Source: Fimbriimonadaceae bacterium
GTDB lineage: Bacteria > Armatimonadota > Fimbriimonadia > Fimbriimonadales > Fimbriimonadaceae
Direction of reading: 5' to 3'
Assembly (NCBI GenBank): GCA_019454105.1
Contig: CP075364.1
Span: 2,669,362-2,733,361, forward strand
DNA length: 64,000 nucleotides
Part shown: positions 1-8,561 of the stretch, piece after piece
Layout: each line of letters starts with the position of its first letter
Position numbering within the stretch: the first letter of the stretch is position 1
The notes under the pieces: model-generated
Database searches by the model: none
Seen by the model: the letters and a program-made list of their open reading frames with translations, nothing else
Told to the model about the DNA's origin: nothing
Program-made: the position numbers and the translations under genes

Positions 1-41
1 GCTCTGCGGGCGGCCCGCTGGCTTGTGTCATCCTCAAGGGT

Positions 42-605
42 GTGAATCGAGAAGCCGCCTGGGGTTTGGTCTGTGAGCACACGCCAAGCCTGTCTCTCCG
101 TCGGCACATGTTGGCGGTCGAGGCGTGCCTGAGATGGTACGCAATCAGGCTGGGCGAGGACGAGGAGCTTTGGGGCCTCACCGGACTGCTCCATGACTTC
201 GATTACGAGCAGCACCCAGATGAGCATCCGTTGTGGGGCATGAGGTTGCTCGAGTCCCAGGGGTGGCCGTCAGAGGTGGTCCGGGCCATCGCCTCGCACT
301 ATGAAGCCAAGACGGGGGTGGCTCCAGAAAGCCCGCTTGAGAGGCACCTCTTCGCCTGTGACGAGGTCACTGGTTTCGTGGCCGCCGTGAGTTATGTCCG
401 CCCCGACAAAGACGTGCGCAATGTTGAGGTCAAGAGTGTGGTCAAGAAGCTCAAAACGCCGTCGTTTGCCGCAGCAGTATGCCGCGAGGATCTGGCGGTC
501 GGGGCTGAATTGATCGGCCTGGCTCTTGAAGAGCACATTGCGAACGTTCTTGCGGCCATGTCCGCCCATGCCGAGGCTCTGGGGCTCGGCGGAACCGCTG
601 TCTGA
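42..605 (+). CDS. HD-domain phosphohydrolase family protein
   Basis: A 187-residue cytosolic protein of the HD superfamily of metal-dependent phosphohydrolases. An early histidine (RRHMLAVEA, about residue 22) is followed by the HD doublet in GLLHDFDYE (about residue 51) and a downstream ASHYEAK histidine. This is the usual metal-ligand order of the short 'HD superfamily hydrolase' proteins. The substrate is unknown. The GTG at 42 matches where relatives begin, but the frame is open to the window edge and an AAGGG lies only one base upstream, so the true start could be earlier. It lies on the same strand as the following genes but more than 100 bases away. Confidence 0.75.
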   Translation: MNREAAWGLVCEHTPSLSLRRHMLAVEACLRWYAIRLGEDEELWGLTGLLHDFDYEQHPDEHPLWGMRLLESQGWPSEVVRAIASHYEAKTGVAPESPLERHLFACDEVTGFVAAVSYVRPDKDVRNVEVKSVVKKLKTPSFAAAVCREDLAVGAELIGLALEEHIANVLAAMSAHAEALGLGGTAV

Positions 606-734
606 GTCCAAATCTACGGGCCAGCACCTTCGTCTGTCCCGAGACCAGTCGATGATGGTGGAGATTCCTGGACGCGATTCGGAACTCGCGAACAATCTTG
701 GTTGACAAATCTTGGAGTTGGGCTTTCCATAGAT

Positions 735-1494
735 ATGTTCGATAAGTTCTATGGCGCTGTAGTCGCGCGGCTAAAGCGAATACAAGAAGTACAGCGACTG
801 GTCGCCAGGTACGGGAACGATTTCGATGAACAGATCGGCAATCAAATTCTGAAGCGGGGGCAACGCCTGCGAAACCGAATATCTTGCACACCTGTACGCC
901 TACCGCTATGCTCCAATGCACCATGCCGCGCTGCGGAGCGTACTTCCCGAGCACGCCCCGGATGTTCTCATTGATTTTGGCGGCGGACCCGGCACAGCTC
1001 TGCTAGCTTTATCGAGTCACCGGGGCGCCACGTTCGAGAGGTTGTCCCTTGAACTCGCTCAAGGCAAGCGGGCTCTCGCCTCAGGAGCCAGTCGAATGGA
1101 AGGGAGCATGTGTAAGCGGAATTCGGAGCACGCGTTTCCAGACTCAAAATTCTGGGACGAAGCAGCAAGAATGGCCGAGGGAAGAGCGGTGCTCCTTGTC
1201 TTCTCTTACTTCTTTGCGCAGGAACTCACCCGGCCGTTTGTGCGCGCGATGGCAAATCGAATCGCCGCTCTCTCGCCGTCATCGATGACCCTGATCTACA
1301 CAAATCCGGTTGGCCCGTCGGCGAGTTGGATGCCTCAGTGTGATGTTCACGGGTGGTACAAAGAGTTTACACGCTGTCTGGGCCATAAACCGCGGATCAA
1401 AGAAGGGTCTTATTCTTACAGCGTCTTGCGCAATCTGGAAGAACCCACAACCAGATCTGGAGACTGCGCCTATGAGGTTTGGAAAGTTCGATGA
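735..1494 (+). pseudogene. SAM-dependent methyltransferase, interrupted by a +1 frameshift
   Basis: Two overlapping reading frames together make one plausible protein. The first starts at ATG 735 (MFDKFYGAVV...) and runs to a run of five G at 856-860. The second carries the rest, including a glycine-rich SAM-binding motif (DFGGGPGTAL, nt about 970-1000) and continues to TGA 1492-1494. Removing one G from 856-860 joins them into about 252 residues with no internal stop (...KRGNACETEYLAHLYAY...). The fold looks like a class I methyltransferase; the substrate is unknown. The stop overlaps the ATG of the next gene (ATGA), so the 3' part looks properly coupled. The cause could be a sequencing error, a real inactivating insertion or recoding. 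Confidence 0.6.
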
Positions 1495-2066
1495 GTTCGC
1501 TGTTCGATGATCTGCCTTCGATCCCTGGGCTCATCTGCGCCCCAAATTTCATTAACGAGCCCAGCTCACTGCTTGCCACCCTTGATCGTATGCCATGGCT
1601 GGACGACCTTTCTCGACGTGTCCAGCACTACGGATGGCGTTACGACTACAAGTCGCGTAAGATTCAACATGACGCGTATCTGGGCCCGTTGCCGGGCTTT
1701 CTTCGAGATGTTGCGGAGAAACTTTTCTCCGCAGGCTTGTTGAAGTGCGTGCCGGACCAAGCCATCGTGAACGAGTGCCTTCCCGGCCAAGGCATTGCCG
1801 CCCATATCGACTGCGAGCCTTGCTTCGGGCCCGAAATCGCTATGATCTCGCTTGGTGATGACTATCCCATGCGATTCACCAACGTCTCTACAGCACAAGC
1901 CATTGACGTTTGGCTGCCCGTGGATTCTGCCTGTGTGATCTCAGGGCCAGCTCGCTATGAGTGGCGGCACGAAATCGCCAAGAGAAAGTCTGACCTGCTC
2001 GGCGGCACGCGGAAACATAGGACACGCCGCGTCTCGGTCACTTTCCGAACTGTGATCCCACGCTAG
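1491..2066 (+). CDS. AlkB-like 2-oxoglutarate/Fe(II) dioxygenase
   Basis: A 191-residue single-domain dioxygenase of the AlkB-like family, which oxidatively removes alkyl groups from nucleic acids or proteins using Fe(II), oxygen and 2-oxoglutarate. The iron ligands are visible as H105-x-D107 (AAHIDCEP) and H160 (EWRHEI). They are followed by an arginine-rich C-terminus (HRTRRVSVTFR) that fits the 2-oxoglutarate-binding arginines. The preceding PGQGIAAHID block is typical. I chose ATG 1491 over TTG 1479 because it overlaps the TGA of the upstream methyltransferase. The pair looks like an operon and uses more A/T-rich codons than its neighbours, which suggests transfer. DNA repair is likely but not proven. 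Confidence 0.8.
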   Translation: MSSLFDDLPSIPGLICAPNFINEPSSLLATLDRMPWLDDLSRRVQHYGWRYDYKSRKIQHDAYLGPLPGFLRDVAEKLFSAGLLKCVPDQAIVNECLPGQGIAAHIDCEPCFGPEIAMISLGDDYPMRFTNVSTAQAIDVWLPVDSACVISGPARYEWRHEIAKRKSDLLGGTRKHRTRRVSVTFRTVIPR

Positions 2067-2137
2067 AAGGTTCGAATCCTGTGAACTCGAACATCACTTT
2101 GGGCCAGTTCTCCGGTTCAATCTATGATCCAGAATAG

Positions 2138-2213
2138 TGGTGGAGGCTAGGGGACTCGAACCCCTGACCCTCTGCTTGCAAAGCAGATGCTCTTCCAGCT
2201 GAGCTAAGCCCCC
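2138..2213 (-). tRNA. tRNA-Ala (anticodon TGC)
   Basis: A cloverleaf can be drawn on the minus strand. A 7-bp acceptor stem (GGGGGCT with AGCCTCC, one G-T pair), a D-arm with AGCTCAGCTGG and an anticodon arm CTGCT/AGCAG around TTTGCAA are present. The T-arm contains GGTTCGAGTCC, and the CCA end is encoded. The anticodon is TGC. It closes the low-GC methyltransferase/AlkB pocket. Confidence 0.95.
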
Positions 2214-2254
2214 ACGGCCTCCTGAAGTGTACCGTCGGCCAGCGAACGGGCCTG

Positions 2255-3037
2255 ATGCGCCGAGCCGCGAACGGGCAAACTGCAGCCGTGTCGCCAAGGC
2301 TGGTCACCGCAATCGAGACGGCTCAAGAAGCGGGCGATTCGACCTTGGGTCTGTTCCGCGCCGAGCGAAAGTTCGAACTCAAGGTCGACGCGTCGCCGGT
2401 CACGGCTGCCGATTTGGAGGCCGGGCGCATCGTCAGAAGGCGTCTCGCCGCCGCATTTCCGGGCGAACGGGTGCTCGGAGAGGAGGAGGGCGGGGACGAT
2501 CAGGCCCCTGACCGCTGGGTGGTCGACCCGATCGACGGCACCAAGTCCTTCATCTGTGGCGTGCCACTCTTCGCCACGCTCCTTTCCTACGAGGTCGACC
2601 AACAACCGGTCGTGGCCGTTTGCCACTTTCCGGCCCTCGGCGAGACCCTGTGTGCCGAACGCGGCGGAGGGGCCTTTTGGAACGGCAAGGAGTGCCGGGT
2701 CTCGGGGCCGAGGCCGCTCGCCGAGGCCACGGTCAGTTGTGGCGGGCACAGGTCCATGGTCGCCAAGGGAAGGATGGCGGGACTCTTAAAGCTGGCCGAG
2801 CGCGCCCTCTCGACCCGGACGTGGTCCGACGCCTATGGCCACGCCCTAGTCGCCACAGGGCGGATCGACGGGATGGCCGACCCGACCGTCAACCGATGGG
2901 ACGTCAGTGCCGTGTCTCTCATCGTGCGGGAGGCGGGCGGTCGGTTCATGAACTTCCTGGGAGAGGACGGGATCTTTGACGAGGCCCTGAGCTGTCCGCC
3001 TTGGATGGCCGAGACCCTGGTCGAGGCCTTCCGGTGA
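2255..3037 (+). CDS. Inositol-monophosphatase-family phosphatase, probably histidinol-phosphatase (HisN type)
   Basis: A 260-residue Mg-dependent phosphatase of the IMPase superfamily. The signature DPIDGTKSF (residues about 90-98) supplies metal-binding aspartates, an upstream EEEGG supplies the acidic ligand, and NRWDVSAV is the C-terminal WD-x-SA motif. The stretch TRTWSDAYGHALVATGRID resembles histidinol-phosphatases of the HisN group more than inositol phosphatases. I therefore favour histidinol-phosphate hydrolysis in histidine synthesis, with inositol phosphate or PAP as alternatives. A GTG at 2288 is an equally possible start. The gene overlaps ruvX by GTGA. Confidence 0.75.
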   Translation: MRRAANGQTAAVSPRLVTAIETAQEAGDSTLGLFRAERKFELKVDASPVTAADLEAGRIVRRRLAAAFPGERVLGEEEGGDDQAPDRWVVDPIDGTKSFICGVPLFATLLSYEVDQQPVVAVCHFPALGETLCAERGGGAFWNGKECRVSGPRPLAEATVSCGGHRSMVAKGRMAGLLKLAERALSTRTWSDAYGHALVATGRIDGMADPTVNRWDVSAVSLIVREAGGRFMNFLGEDGIFDEALSCPPWMAETLVEAFR

Positions 3038-3441
3038 GGGCCCTTGGCGTGGACTTCGGCAGCAAGCGCATCGGCCTGGCCGTCGTCGACACCGAGTCCG
3101 GGCTCCCGGCCCCTCGGGCTGCCTTGGCCGCGAGCGGAACCCTCGCCAAGGACGCCGAGAAGCTCGTGGAGCTCGCCTGGAAGGAGGAAGCCACGATTGT
3201 GGTGTTCGGGTTGCCCCTTCTGGACGGGGAAGAGACCCGTTTTTGCCGGGTCGTCCGCCAACTGGCTGCTCTCGTCGAGGCTCAGGGCCTGGCGGTCGCG
3301 TTCGTGGACGAGACGCTCACGTCCCTGAGGGCAGGAACCGTCCTTCGGGATCAGGGTCTGAGCGGCAGCCAGACGAAGCGCCGGCTCGACAGTGAGGCGG
3401 CCTGCGAGATCTTGGAGGCTTGGCTCCGATCCGACTCATGA
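3034..3441 (+). CDS. ruvX: Putative pre-16S rRNA nuclease / Holliday junction resolvase-like RuvX (YqgF)
   Basis: A 135-residue RNase H-fold protein. Family motifs in order: ALGVDFGSKRIGLA at the N-terminus with the catalytic aspartate, VVFGLPL in the middle, VDETLTS, and the C-terminal RRLDSEAACEILEAWL with a second aspartate. The length is normal for YqgF/RuvX, which matures the 16S rRNA 5' end. I place the start at GTG 3034, which overlaps the TGA of the upstream phosphatase (GTGA). The longer frame upstream is read-through of that gene. Confidence 0.92.
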   Translation: MRALGVDFGSKRIGLAVVDTESGLPAPRAALAASGTLAKDAEKLVELAWKEEATIVVFGLPLLDGEETRFCRVVRQLAALVEAQGLAVAFVDETLTSLRAGTVLRDQGLSGSQTKRRLDSEAACEILEAWLRSDS

Positions 3442-3528
3442 TCCTAAAATAGGCCTAAAGCCCCCTCCCGTTCGGGCTGGCTCCCAAGGGCGTATCTTGA
3501 ATTGTTTCTAGCACTGGGAGAGAGGGAA

Positions 3529-4107
3529 GTGGCACGCAGAGATCTCGGCGTCACGTTGGTCGAAGTTTTGGTCTCGGCCGCTATCGTGGCCGTTTTGGCC
3601 GGGCTGACGTTCGGAGCCGCGCTTCTCGTGAAGGAGCGTTCCGCGGTCGCCGTCTGTACCAGCAATCTCCGGCAGCTTCACGGGTCACTCGTGCTCTATC
3701 GTGCCGATTGGGACGGTGAGGGCCGTTATGGGGACATGCATGTCATGGGGCTGCCGGACGCGCGCGCGTCGGCCCCAAACCGCTTCTGGCAGGTCCACAA
3801 GCGGCTTCGTTGCCCCTTGGCCCCGAAGCCTTGGCCCCACGGAGGAGGCCGTTACCTCCACTTGTGGCAACCCGAGAAGCCCTCCGTCAAGGGGAGCGGT
3901 TATCGGGAATCCTGGGCCGCGCACGCGGCGTCCATGGGCGAAAGATCGGTGGTTTTTGTCGACATCAACCATAACCCCTCGGACATGGCTTGGGCGAACC
4001 CGACGGTGCCCAAGAGAAGCTTAGGAATCCGACTGGATGGATCTTTCCAAAACGTGTTGAAGCCAGGGTTTCCCGACACTTTGGCGTTTTGGGAGACTCA
4101 AGACTGA
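3529..4107 (+). CDS. Type IV pilin-like / type II pseudopilin protein with prepilin cleavage motif
   Basis: A 192-residue secreted protein. A short basic leader (VARRDLG) is followed by the prepilin peptidase motif G|VTLVE and a 20-residue hydrophobic helix (VLVSAAIVAVLAGLTFGAAL). The conserved Glu at +5 is present. The rest resembles the prepilin-like proteins of Planctomycetes and Armatimonadota, with a CTSNLRQLHGSLVLYRADWDG segment and a C-terminal LDGSFQNV. The start is GTG 3529, preceded by a strong GGGAGAGAGGGAA Shine-Dalgarno. The PilB/GspE-type ATPase at 50.6 kb could work with it. The role, in a pseudopilus or at the cell surface, is unknown. Confidence 0.8.
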   Translation: MARRDLGVTLVEVLVSAAIVAVLAGLTFGAALLVKERSAVAVCTSNLRQLHGSLVLYRADWDGEGRYGDMHVMGLPDARASAPNRFWQVHKRLRCPLAPKPWPHGGGRYLHLWQPEKPSVKGSGYRESWAAHAASMGERSVVFVDINHNPSDMAWANPTVPKRSLGIRLDGSFQNVLKPGFPDTLAFWETQD

Positions 4108-4144
4108 CGACCTAATAGAGACAACCCAACTCGATTGATCCACA

Positions 4145-4543
4145 ATGAAAAATAACACCCTAGTAGAACATTCCCAACTGCGAACCACAGGAAGAACCCT
4201 GGCCATGGGAGCATCTGGCATCTTGCTCGGCCTCTCAGTCTTTGCCGGGGCCGAGTCGCGTCGACTCGACTTTGCCGAACCGTGCCACGACTCTCAGTGC
4301 GAGTCGCCTCAGTTCAAGTGCGAAGAGTTACGTGGTACGGAACATCCACAGTGCCAGGTCACTCACGTCGACTACAATGGCAACAGCAACATGGTGGATT
4401 GTTGTTGGGAAAAGCAGGTCACCTATTTCTGTCCTCCCAACACGATGATGTGGGAGATATGGCGGTACCGAGGCAATCGGAAGATCTGCCGCCCGCCGCA
4501 CGAGTGGTCTCTGGGTTGCTATCGACTTGACGAGCCGGATTGA
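4145..4543 (+). CDS. Small secreted cysteine-rich protein of unknown function
   Basis: A 132-residue protein that I do not recognise. A hydrophobic segment (LAMGASGILLGLSVFAGAES, about residues 19-38) looks like a signal peptide with an unusually long n-region. The mature part has about nine cysteines, including CHDSQC, DCC and three C-terminal ones, which suggests disulfide bonding in the periplasm or outside. It is also rich in tryptophan and tyrosine near the C-terminus. It sits between the pseudopilin gene and a membrane-anchored unknown on the same strand with short gaps. Confidence 0.6.
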   Translation: MKNNTLVEHSQLRTTGRTLAMGASGILLGLSVFAGAESRRLDFAEPCHDSQCESPQFKCEELRGTEHPQCQVTHVDYNGNSNMVDCCWEKQVTYFCPPNTMMWEIWRYRGNRKICRPPHEWSLGCYRLDEPD

Positions 4544-4558
4544 ACGGAGTCTGGATTG

Positions 4559-5203
4559 GTGAAGAGAGAGCTTTCACGAAAGTCTTGGCTGATCCTCGGC
4601 GCCATCGGGTTGGGTCTGGCTGGCCTTGTGATGTTCCTCATGAATCGCGAGCGGCCCGAGGTGGCCGTAGCCAGGTCGAACCTCGAAGCGTTCCTGAAGG
4701 GCGATCTTTGGGCGTTATACGAGTCTTGCAGCCCGAATCAACGGAACAGAATGAACCTGACAAAGGCCCAAGTTCAGAAGATCGCGGACGAACTGGTATT
4801 GCCTCGCTTGGCAAGGTTCACGGCGAATGGCCCGATCAAGACCAGTTTTTCGCAGGCCCTTGGGGAGGGTGTGGCCTCCGTCGAGCTTCTCGCACCCAAC
4901 GGGGCCACGTACGATCTTTCGATGGACGCCATCCTTGTCGGCGACCGGCCCCACGTTTCCTTCAGCATGGTCATGATCACCGTATGGCATCTTGAGGCCT
5001 TGACCCAAAACCCGAAGGCGACTTCCTCGGTCGATGGTCTCAACGCGTTGATCAACGGACTCGACCGCGACCGGGAACGCCTGGAGGCGCATGGAGTCAA
5101 GGGCCACGCGGGCCGCAGCGGAGACAGGTTCAAACCCTGGTTCGAAGTGCGAGCTGATTGGGTCAAGGTGCGAGACCAACTCGTCGCGGCCAGATCCAAC
5201 TGA
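4559..5203 (+). CDS. Membrane-anchored protein of unknown function
   Basis: A protein of about 214 residues with a basic N-terminus (KRELSRKS), one transmembrane helix (WLILGAIGLGLAGLVMFLM) and a soluble domain of about 180 residues. That domain looks like a small alpha/beta fold: ARSNLEAFLKGDLWALYESC resembles the start of NTF2/DUF4878-like periplasmic domains, but I cannot confirm it. GTG 4559 is chosen; TTG 4556 is directly upstream and equally compatible with the CGGAG at 4545-4549. Confidence 0.6.
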   Translation: MKRELSRKSWLILGAIGLGLAGLVMFLMNRERPEVAVARSNLEAFLKGDLWALYESCSPNQRNRMNLTKAQVQKIADELVLPRLARFTANGPIKTSFSQALGEGVASVELLAPNGATYDLSMDAILVGDRPHVSFSMVMITVWHLEALTQNPKATSSVDGLNALINGLDRDRERLEAHGVKGHAGRSGDRFKPWFEVRADWVKVRDQLVAARSN

Positions 5204-5357
5204 GCGGAACTTTGGCCGCCCCGCAACATCACGGGCTTTATGCTCTGGAAAGGCAGACCGGCGGGCACTTAACCGACCATCTTAGGTAGCTTTTGGCGGT
5301 TAAGGCAATGGCGGCAAAGGGGCCGGCGGAGCCTGCGACCAACCCCTGAGCCCCATC

Positions 5358-6818
5358 ATGCGTGTCTTGTTCTTGAGCGTCGAAGTCGAGCCTCTGGCCA
5401 AAGTCGGGGGGCTTGCCGATGTTATCGGCTCGCTTCCGAAGGCTCTGGCGGGCCTGGGGCACGACCCCCGGATCGTCATGCCCGCCTATGGCATGGTCTT
5501 GAGCGACCCCCAGCGAGAAGTCCGACCAGTCCGCAGGCAGTTTCCCGTCGTCCTCAATCCCAAAACGACCCTGCTGGCCGACCTTTATGAGACCGAGGTC
5601 GACGGGGTCAAGGTGTGGCTGGTCGACGGGGACGAGTTCTTTTCCAAGGTCTCGAAGAGCCAAGAGGTCTACTCACCGGGGCGCGACGCCTATCTCTTTT
5701 TCAGCCTCGCGGCCCTGGTCGCCTGTGAGTTGGAGAGCTGGCTGCCCGATGTGGTGCACAGCCACGATTGGCACACAGGCTTCGCGCCGGTCTATGTCCG
5801 AGAGCGGATGCCGGGATGGGATTCTGTGGCGACCTGCCACACAATCCACAACCTGGCCTACCAAGGAGAGTTTGGAAAGGACACGCTCGCCGCGGCGGGC
5901 CTCGCTGACCGGCTTTGGAATCCCGCCCAACTCGAGTTTTTCGGCGGCGTCAACTTTCTCAAGTCAGCTTGTGCGTTCGCCGACAAGGTGAACACGGTGA
6001 GTCCGACCTACGCCCATGAGATCCAGACGGAGGAGTTCGGATGCGGCCTTTGGGGAACCATGCGCCACCTGAACGGCGAGGGCCGGCTGCGAGGGATCCT
6101 GAACGGCATCGACACGGTCCATCACGACCCAGCGACCGACCCGCGGCTTCCGTTCCATTTCTCAGCCGACGACCTGAGCGGCAAGGCGAACTGTCGACAA
6201 GCCCTCTGCGCCGAAGCGGGCCTCGACGTCTCGCCTTCCACCCTCGTGATGGGAGTCGTGAGCCGCTTGAGCGACCAAAAGGGCTTCGACCTGATCATCG
6301 ACGCCGCAGAGGGGATGTTGACGCTCGACACGGCCCTGATCGTGCTGGGTACGGGAGACCCTTGGGCCGCCAGGGAGCTCCGCAGGCTCGAAGCGAAGCA
6401 CCCGACGAAGGTCAAGCTCTTTGAGCGCTATGACGCCCCGCTCGCCCAGCGGATCTATGGCGGGGCTGACGCGTTCCTCATGCCGAGTTCGTTCGAACCG
6501 TGCGGCCTCGGGCAGATGTTCGCGATGCGATATGGGACGGTGCCCATTGTCCGTAAGACCGGCGGACTCGCCGACACCGTTTTTGAGGGCGAGAACGGGT
6601 TCGTGCTCCTGGGGCGGAACTCGGCCGAATTGACGGCCGCTGTCGCCCGGGCGGTGATGGCCTTCCGCGACCATGCCAAGTGGACGGCCCTGGTCCGCAA
6701 CGGGATGACGGCCGACCACTCGTGGCACGACCGCGCCCCTCTTTATGTGACGATGTACGAGGAAGCCCTCCGCCAGCGGAGAGACCTGGTCAATCCGGCT
6801 TCTGCCGCTTTAAGTTGA
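5358..6818 (+). CDS. glgA: Glycogen synthase (ADP-glucose type)
   Basis: A 486-residue GT5 glycosyltransferase that extends alpha-1,4-glucan from ADP-glucose. The N-terminal KVGGLADV nucleotide-sugar loop is at residues 15-22. The catalytic-site HSHDWHT lies near residue 135, and the C-terminal Rossmann domain begins at GVVSRLSDQKGFD. The EX7E-type region is FEPCGLGQMFAMRYGTVPIV followed by RKTGGLADTV. The length is normal. It starts with ATG and has no obvious Shine-Dalgarno. No other glycogen gene is nearby, so it is a single transcription unit. Its 3' end overlaps the 3' end of queG by 29 bases in convergent orientation. Confidence 0.96.
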   Translation: MRVLFLSVEVEPLAKVGGLADVIGSLPKALAGLGHDPRIVMPAYGMVLSDPQREVRPVRRQFPVVLNPKTTLLADLYETEVDGVKVWLVDGDEFFSKVSKSQEVYSPGRDAYLFFSLAALVACELESWLPDVVHSHDWHTGFAPVYVRERMPGWDSVATCHTIHNLAYQGEFGKDTLAAAGLADRLWNPAQLEFFGGVNFLKSACAFADKVNTVSPTYAHEIQTEEFGCGLWGTMRHLNGEGRLRGILNGIDTVHHDPATDPRLPFHFSADDLSGKANCRQALCAEAGLDVSPSTLVMGVVSRLSDQKGFDLIIDAAEGMLTLDTALIVLGTGDPWAARELRRLEAKHPTKVKLFERYDAPLAQRIYGGADAFLMPSSFEPCGLGQMFAMRYGTVPIVRKTGGLADTVFEGENGFVLLGRNSAELTAAVARAVMAFRDHAKWTALVRNGMTADHSWHDRAPLYVTMYEEALRQRRDLVNPASAALS

Positions 6819-7758
6819 CCGAAGCGTTTCGACGGATTCCATCGATCCCGGCCCTCCGGACGGGGGATCCGCGGGTCACGGAGTCCCAATCGGCGGGCTG
6901 GATGACGGCGAGGGTCTCGAGCGGGGGCCAGTCGCGCCGGTCAAGGAAGTCGGGCTCTGTCGTCATGTTGGCCCGATCCGGTTGGTGGTGCCGCGGCTGG
7001 TTGAACGGGCAGACCTCCTGGCACACGTCGCAACCAAAGGTCCAATCGCCGATCCCTTCCTGCAGTGCGGGGTCGAAGGGGCCACGATGCTCGATCGTTA
7101 GATAGCTCACGCACCGTCGCGCGTCGATTTGCCAGCGCCCGTCCTCAAAGAGGATGCACCCCGTCGGGCAGGCCTCCACGCAGAGCCGGCAGGTTCCGCA
7201 CCCGCCGTGGGCAGGCTCGTCCTGCTCCAATCTCAGAGTCGTCAAGAGGAGTCCGATCACGAACCAGCTCCCTCGGCGCGTGTCGATCAGCATCGTGTTC
7301 TTACCGAACCAACCGAGCCCCGCTCGATGGGCGAACTCCCGTTCCAGCACCGGGGCGGAGTCGACGCACACCCGGCCGACATGGCTTTGGTCCAGCGATC
7401 CGAGCCAGTTGTCCAGCCGCTTGAGCTTGCCGCGCAGAACCTTGTGGTAGTCCCTTCCGAGGGCGTATCGGGCCAACCGGGGCATCCCCTGCTGCAGGGG
7501 GTTCGGCTGGTTGTAGTTCAGTCCGACCGCGATCACCGACTGGCAGCCAGGGAGCAGGCTGTCCAAAGACGCTCTCAAGGCAACCGATCGGGCCAGGTAA
7601 CCCATTGTGCCGTGGTAACCCTTCGCGATCCACGACTCAAAGAAGGCGATCGACTCCGGAGGGTTGGCCGCCGTGATCCCGACAGAATCAAACCCAAGGG
7701 CCGAAGCCCGGGCACGGATCAGACCGGAAGTCAAAGCTGGGTCGCTAGGCCGATCCAT
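6790..7758 (-). CDS. queG: Epoxyqueuosine reductase
   Basis: A 322-residue cobalamin- and 2x[4Fe-4S]-dependent enzyme for the last step of queuosine synthesis in tRNA. Visible features are VDSAPVLERE with the catalytic aspartate, HRAGLGWFGKNTMLI, and two ferredoxin clusters (CGTCRLCVEACPTGC and CDVCQEVCP). The C-terminus is shorter than in forms with HEAT repeats. Its start overlaps the 3' end of rsmA by 28 bases, placing it third in a minus-strand operon. folE2, another queuosine-pathway gene, is at the far end of the window. Confidence 0.95.
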   Translation of the reverse strand: MDRPSDPALTSGLIRARASALGFDSVGITAANPPESIAFFESWIAKGYHGTMGYLARSVALRASLDSLLPGCQSVIAVGLNYNQPNPLQQGMPRLARYALGRDYHKVLRGKLKRLDNWLGSLDQSHVGRVCVDSAPVLEREFAHRAGLGWFGKNTMLIDTRRGSWFVIGLLLTTLRLEQDEPAHGGCGTCRLCVEACPTGCILFEDGRWQIDARRCVSYLTIEHRGPFDPALQEGIGDWTFGCDVCQEVCPFNQPRHHQPDRANMTTEPDFLDRRDWPPLETLAVIQPADWDSVTRGSPVRRAGIDGIRRNASVNLKRQKPD

Positions 7759-8561
7759 TGCTCTTCTGTCAACTGATGGGCGCGGACGGTATCGCCAAGA
7801 CCGAGGCCGCGCAGCGCCTCGACGGCCTGGTCGCGAGGGGCCGGGAGGTTGTTGGCCAGGGTCTTTCGTGGTTGCGAGAACCCAGCCCCGACGACCGCAT
7901 CGAACCTCTCTGGCATCGGGTCGCTTCGGGGAGTCAGGCGCAAGACGGCGCTCTCGACCTTGGGCGGCGGTTTGAAGGCTCCGGGCGGGACGAGGCAGAC
8001 CCGCCGAACTTCGAAGCAGGCCTGAATGCGGACCGAAAGAGCCCCCCGGGAGGAGTCACCCGGCTGAGCCATGACTTTTTCGGCCACTTCGCGCTGCATC
8101 ATCAGGACGAGGCGCGACACCAAGGCTCGAACGGCCGTGAACCGCTCCAGCAAGGGGCCAGTGATGTTGTAGGGCATGTTCGAGACGATCCCCCGCGGTT
8201 CGGGCAGATCGGAAAGGAGACCAGCCAGGTCGGTGTCGAGCGCGTCCCCGAAGACGACCCTGGCTTTCGGAGAGCTCTCGCTCAAGACCGGGGCCATCCG
8301 AGGATCGAGTTCCAGGGCGACGACTTGCGCTTGTTCGCTGAGGGGTCTCGTGAGAGCCCCAGGGCCCGGACCGACCTCAAGCAGACCCTTCAATCCGTCG
8401 CAAGCAGAGACGATCTGCGAGACCACCCGTCCCGAGACAAGGAAGTGTTGACCGAAGCTCTTCTTGGCAGAGACGCCGTGATTGCTCAGCGTCGGCTCGG
8501 TCTGACTCTCGCTTCCACCTTCTCTCGGAAGATGTGGATCGTCACCATGCGGCGGCCCCAT
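7731..8561 (-). CDS. rsmA: 16S rRNA dimethyladenosine transferase (KsgA)
   Basis: Dimethylates two adjacent adenosines in the 3' terminal helix of 16S rRNA. Motifs: KKSFGQHFL at the start of the domain, the SAM loop LEVGPGPGALT, the acidic ALELD, and NMPYNITGPLL, the catalytic NLPY-type motif. The C-terminal helical domain has PPPKVESAVLRL and FSQPRKTLANN. I chose ATG 8561 (276 residues); GTG 8591 is also possible. Either start overlaps the upstream 3D-domain gene. The order cell-wall G5/3D protein then rsmA recalls the yabE-ksgA neighbourhood of Bacillus. Confidence 0.93.
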   Translation of the reverse strand: MGPPHGDDPHLPREGGSESQTEPTLSNHGVSAKKSFGQHFLVSGRVVSQIVSACDGLKGLLEVGPGPGALTRPLSEQAQVVALELDPRMAPVLSESSPKARVVFGDALDTDLAGLLSDLPEPRGIVSNMPYNITGPLLERFTAVRALVSRLVLMMQREVAEKVMAQPGDSSRGALSVRIQACFEVRRVCLVPPGAFKPPPKVESAVLRLTPRSDPMPERFDAVVGAGFSQPRKTLANNLPAPRDQAVEALRGLGLGDTVRAHQLTEEQWIGLATQL

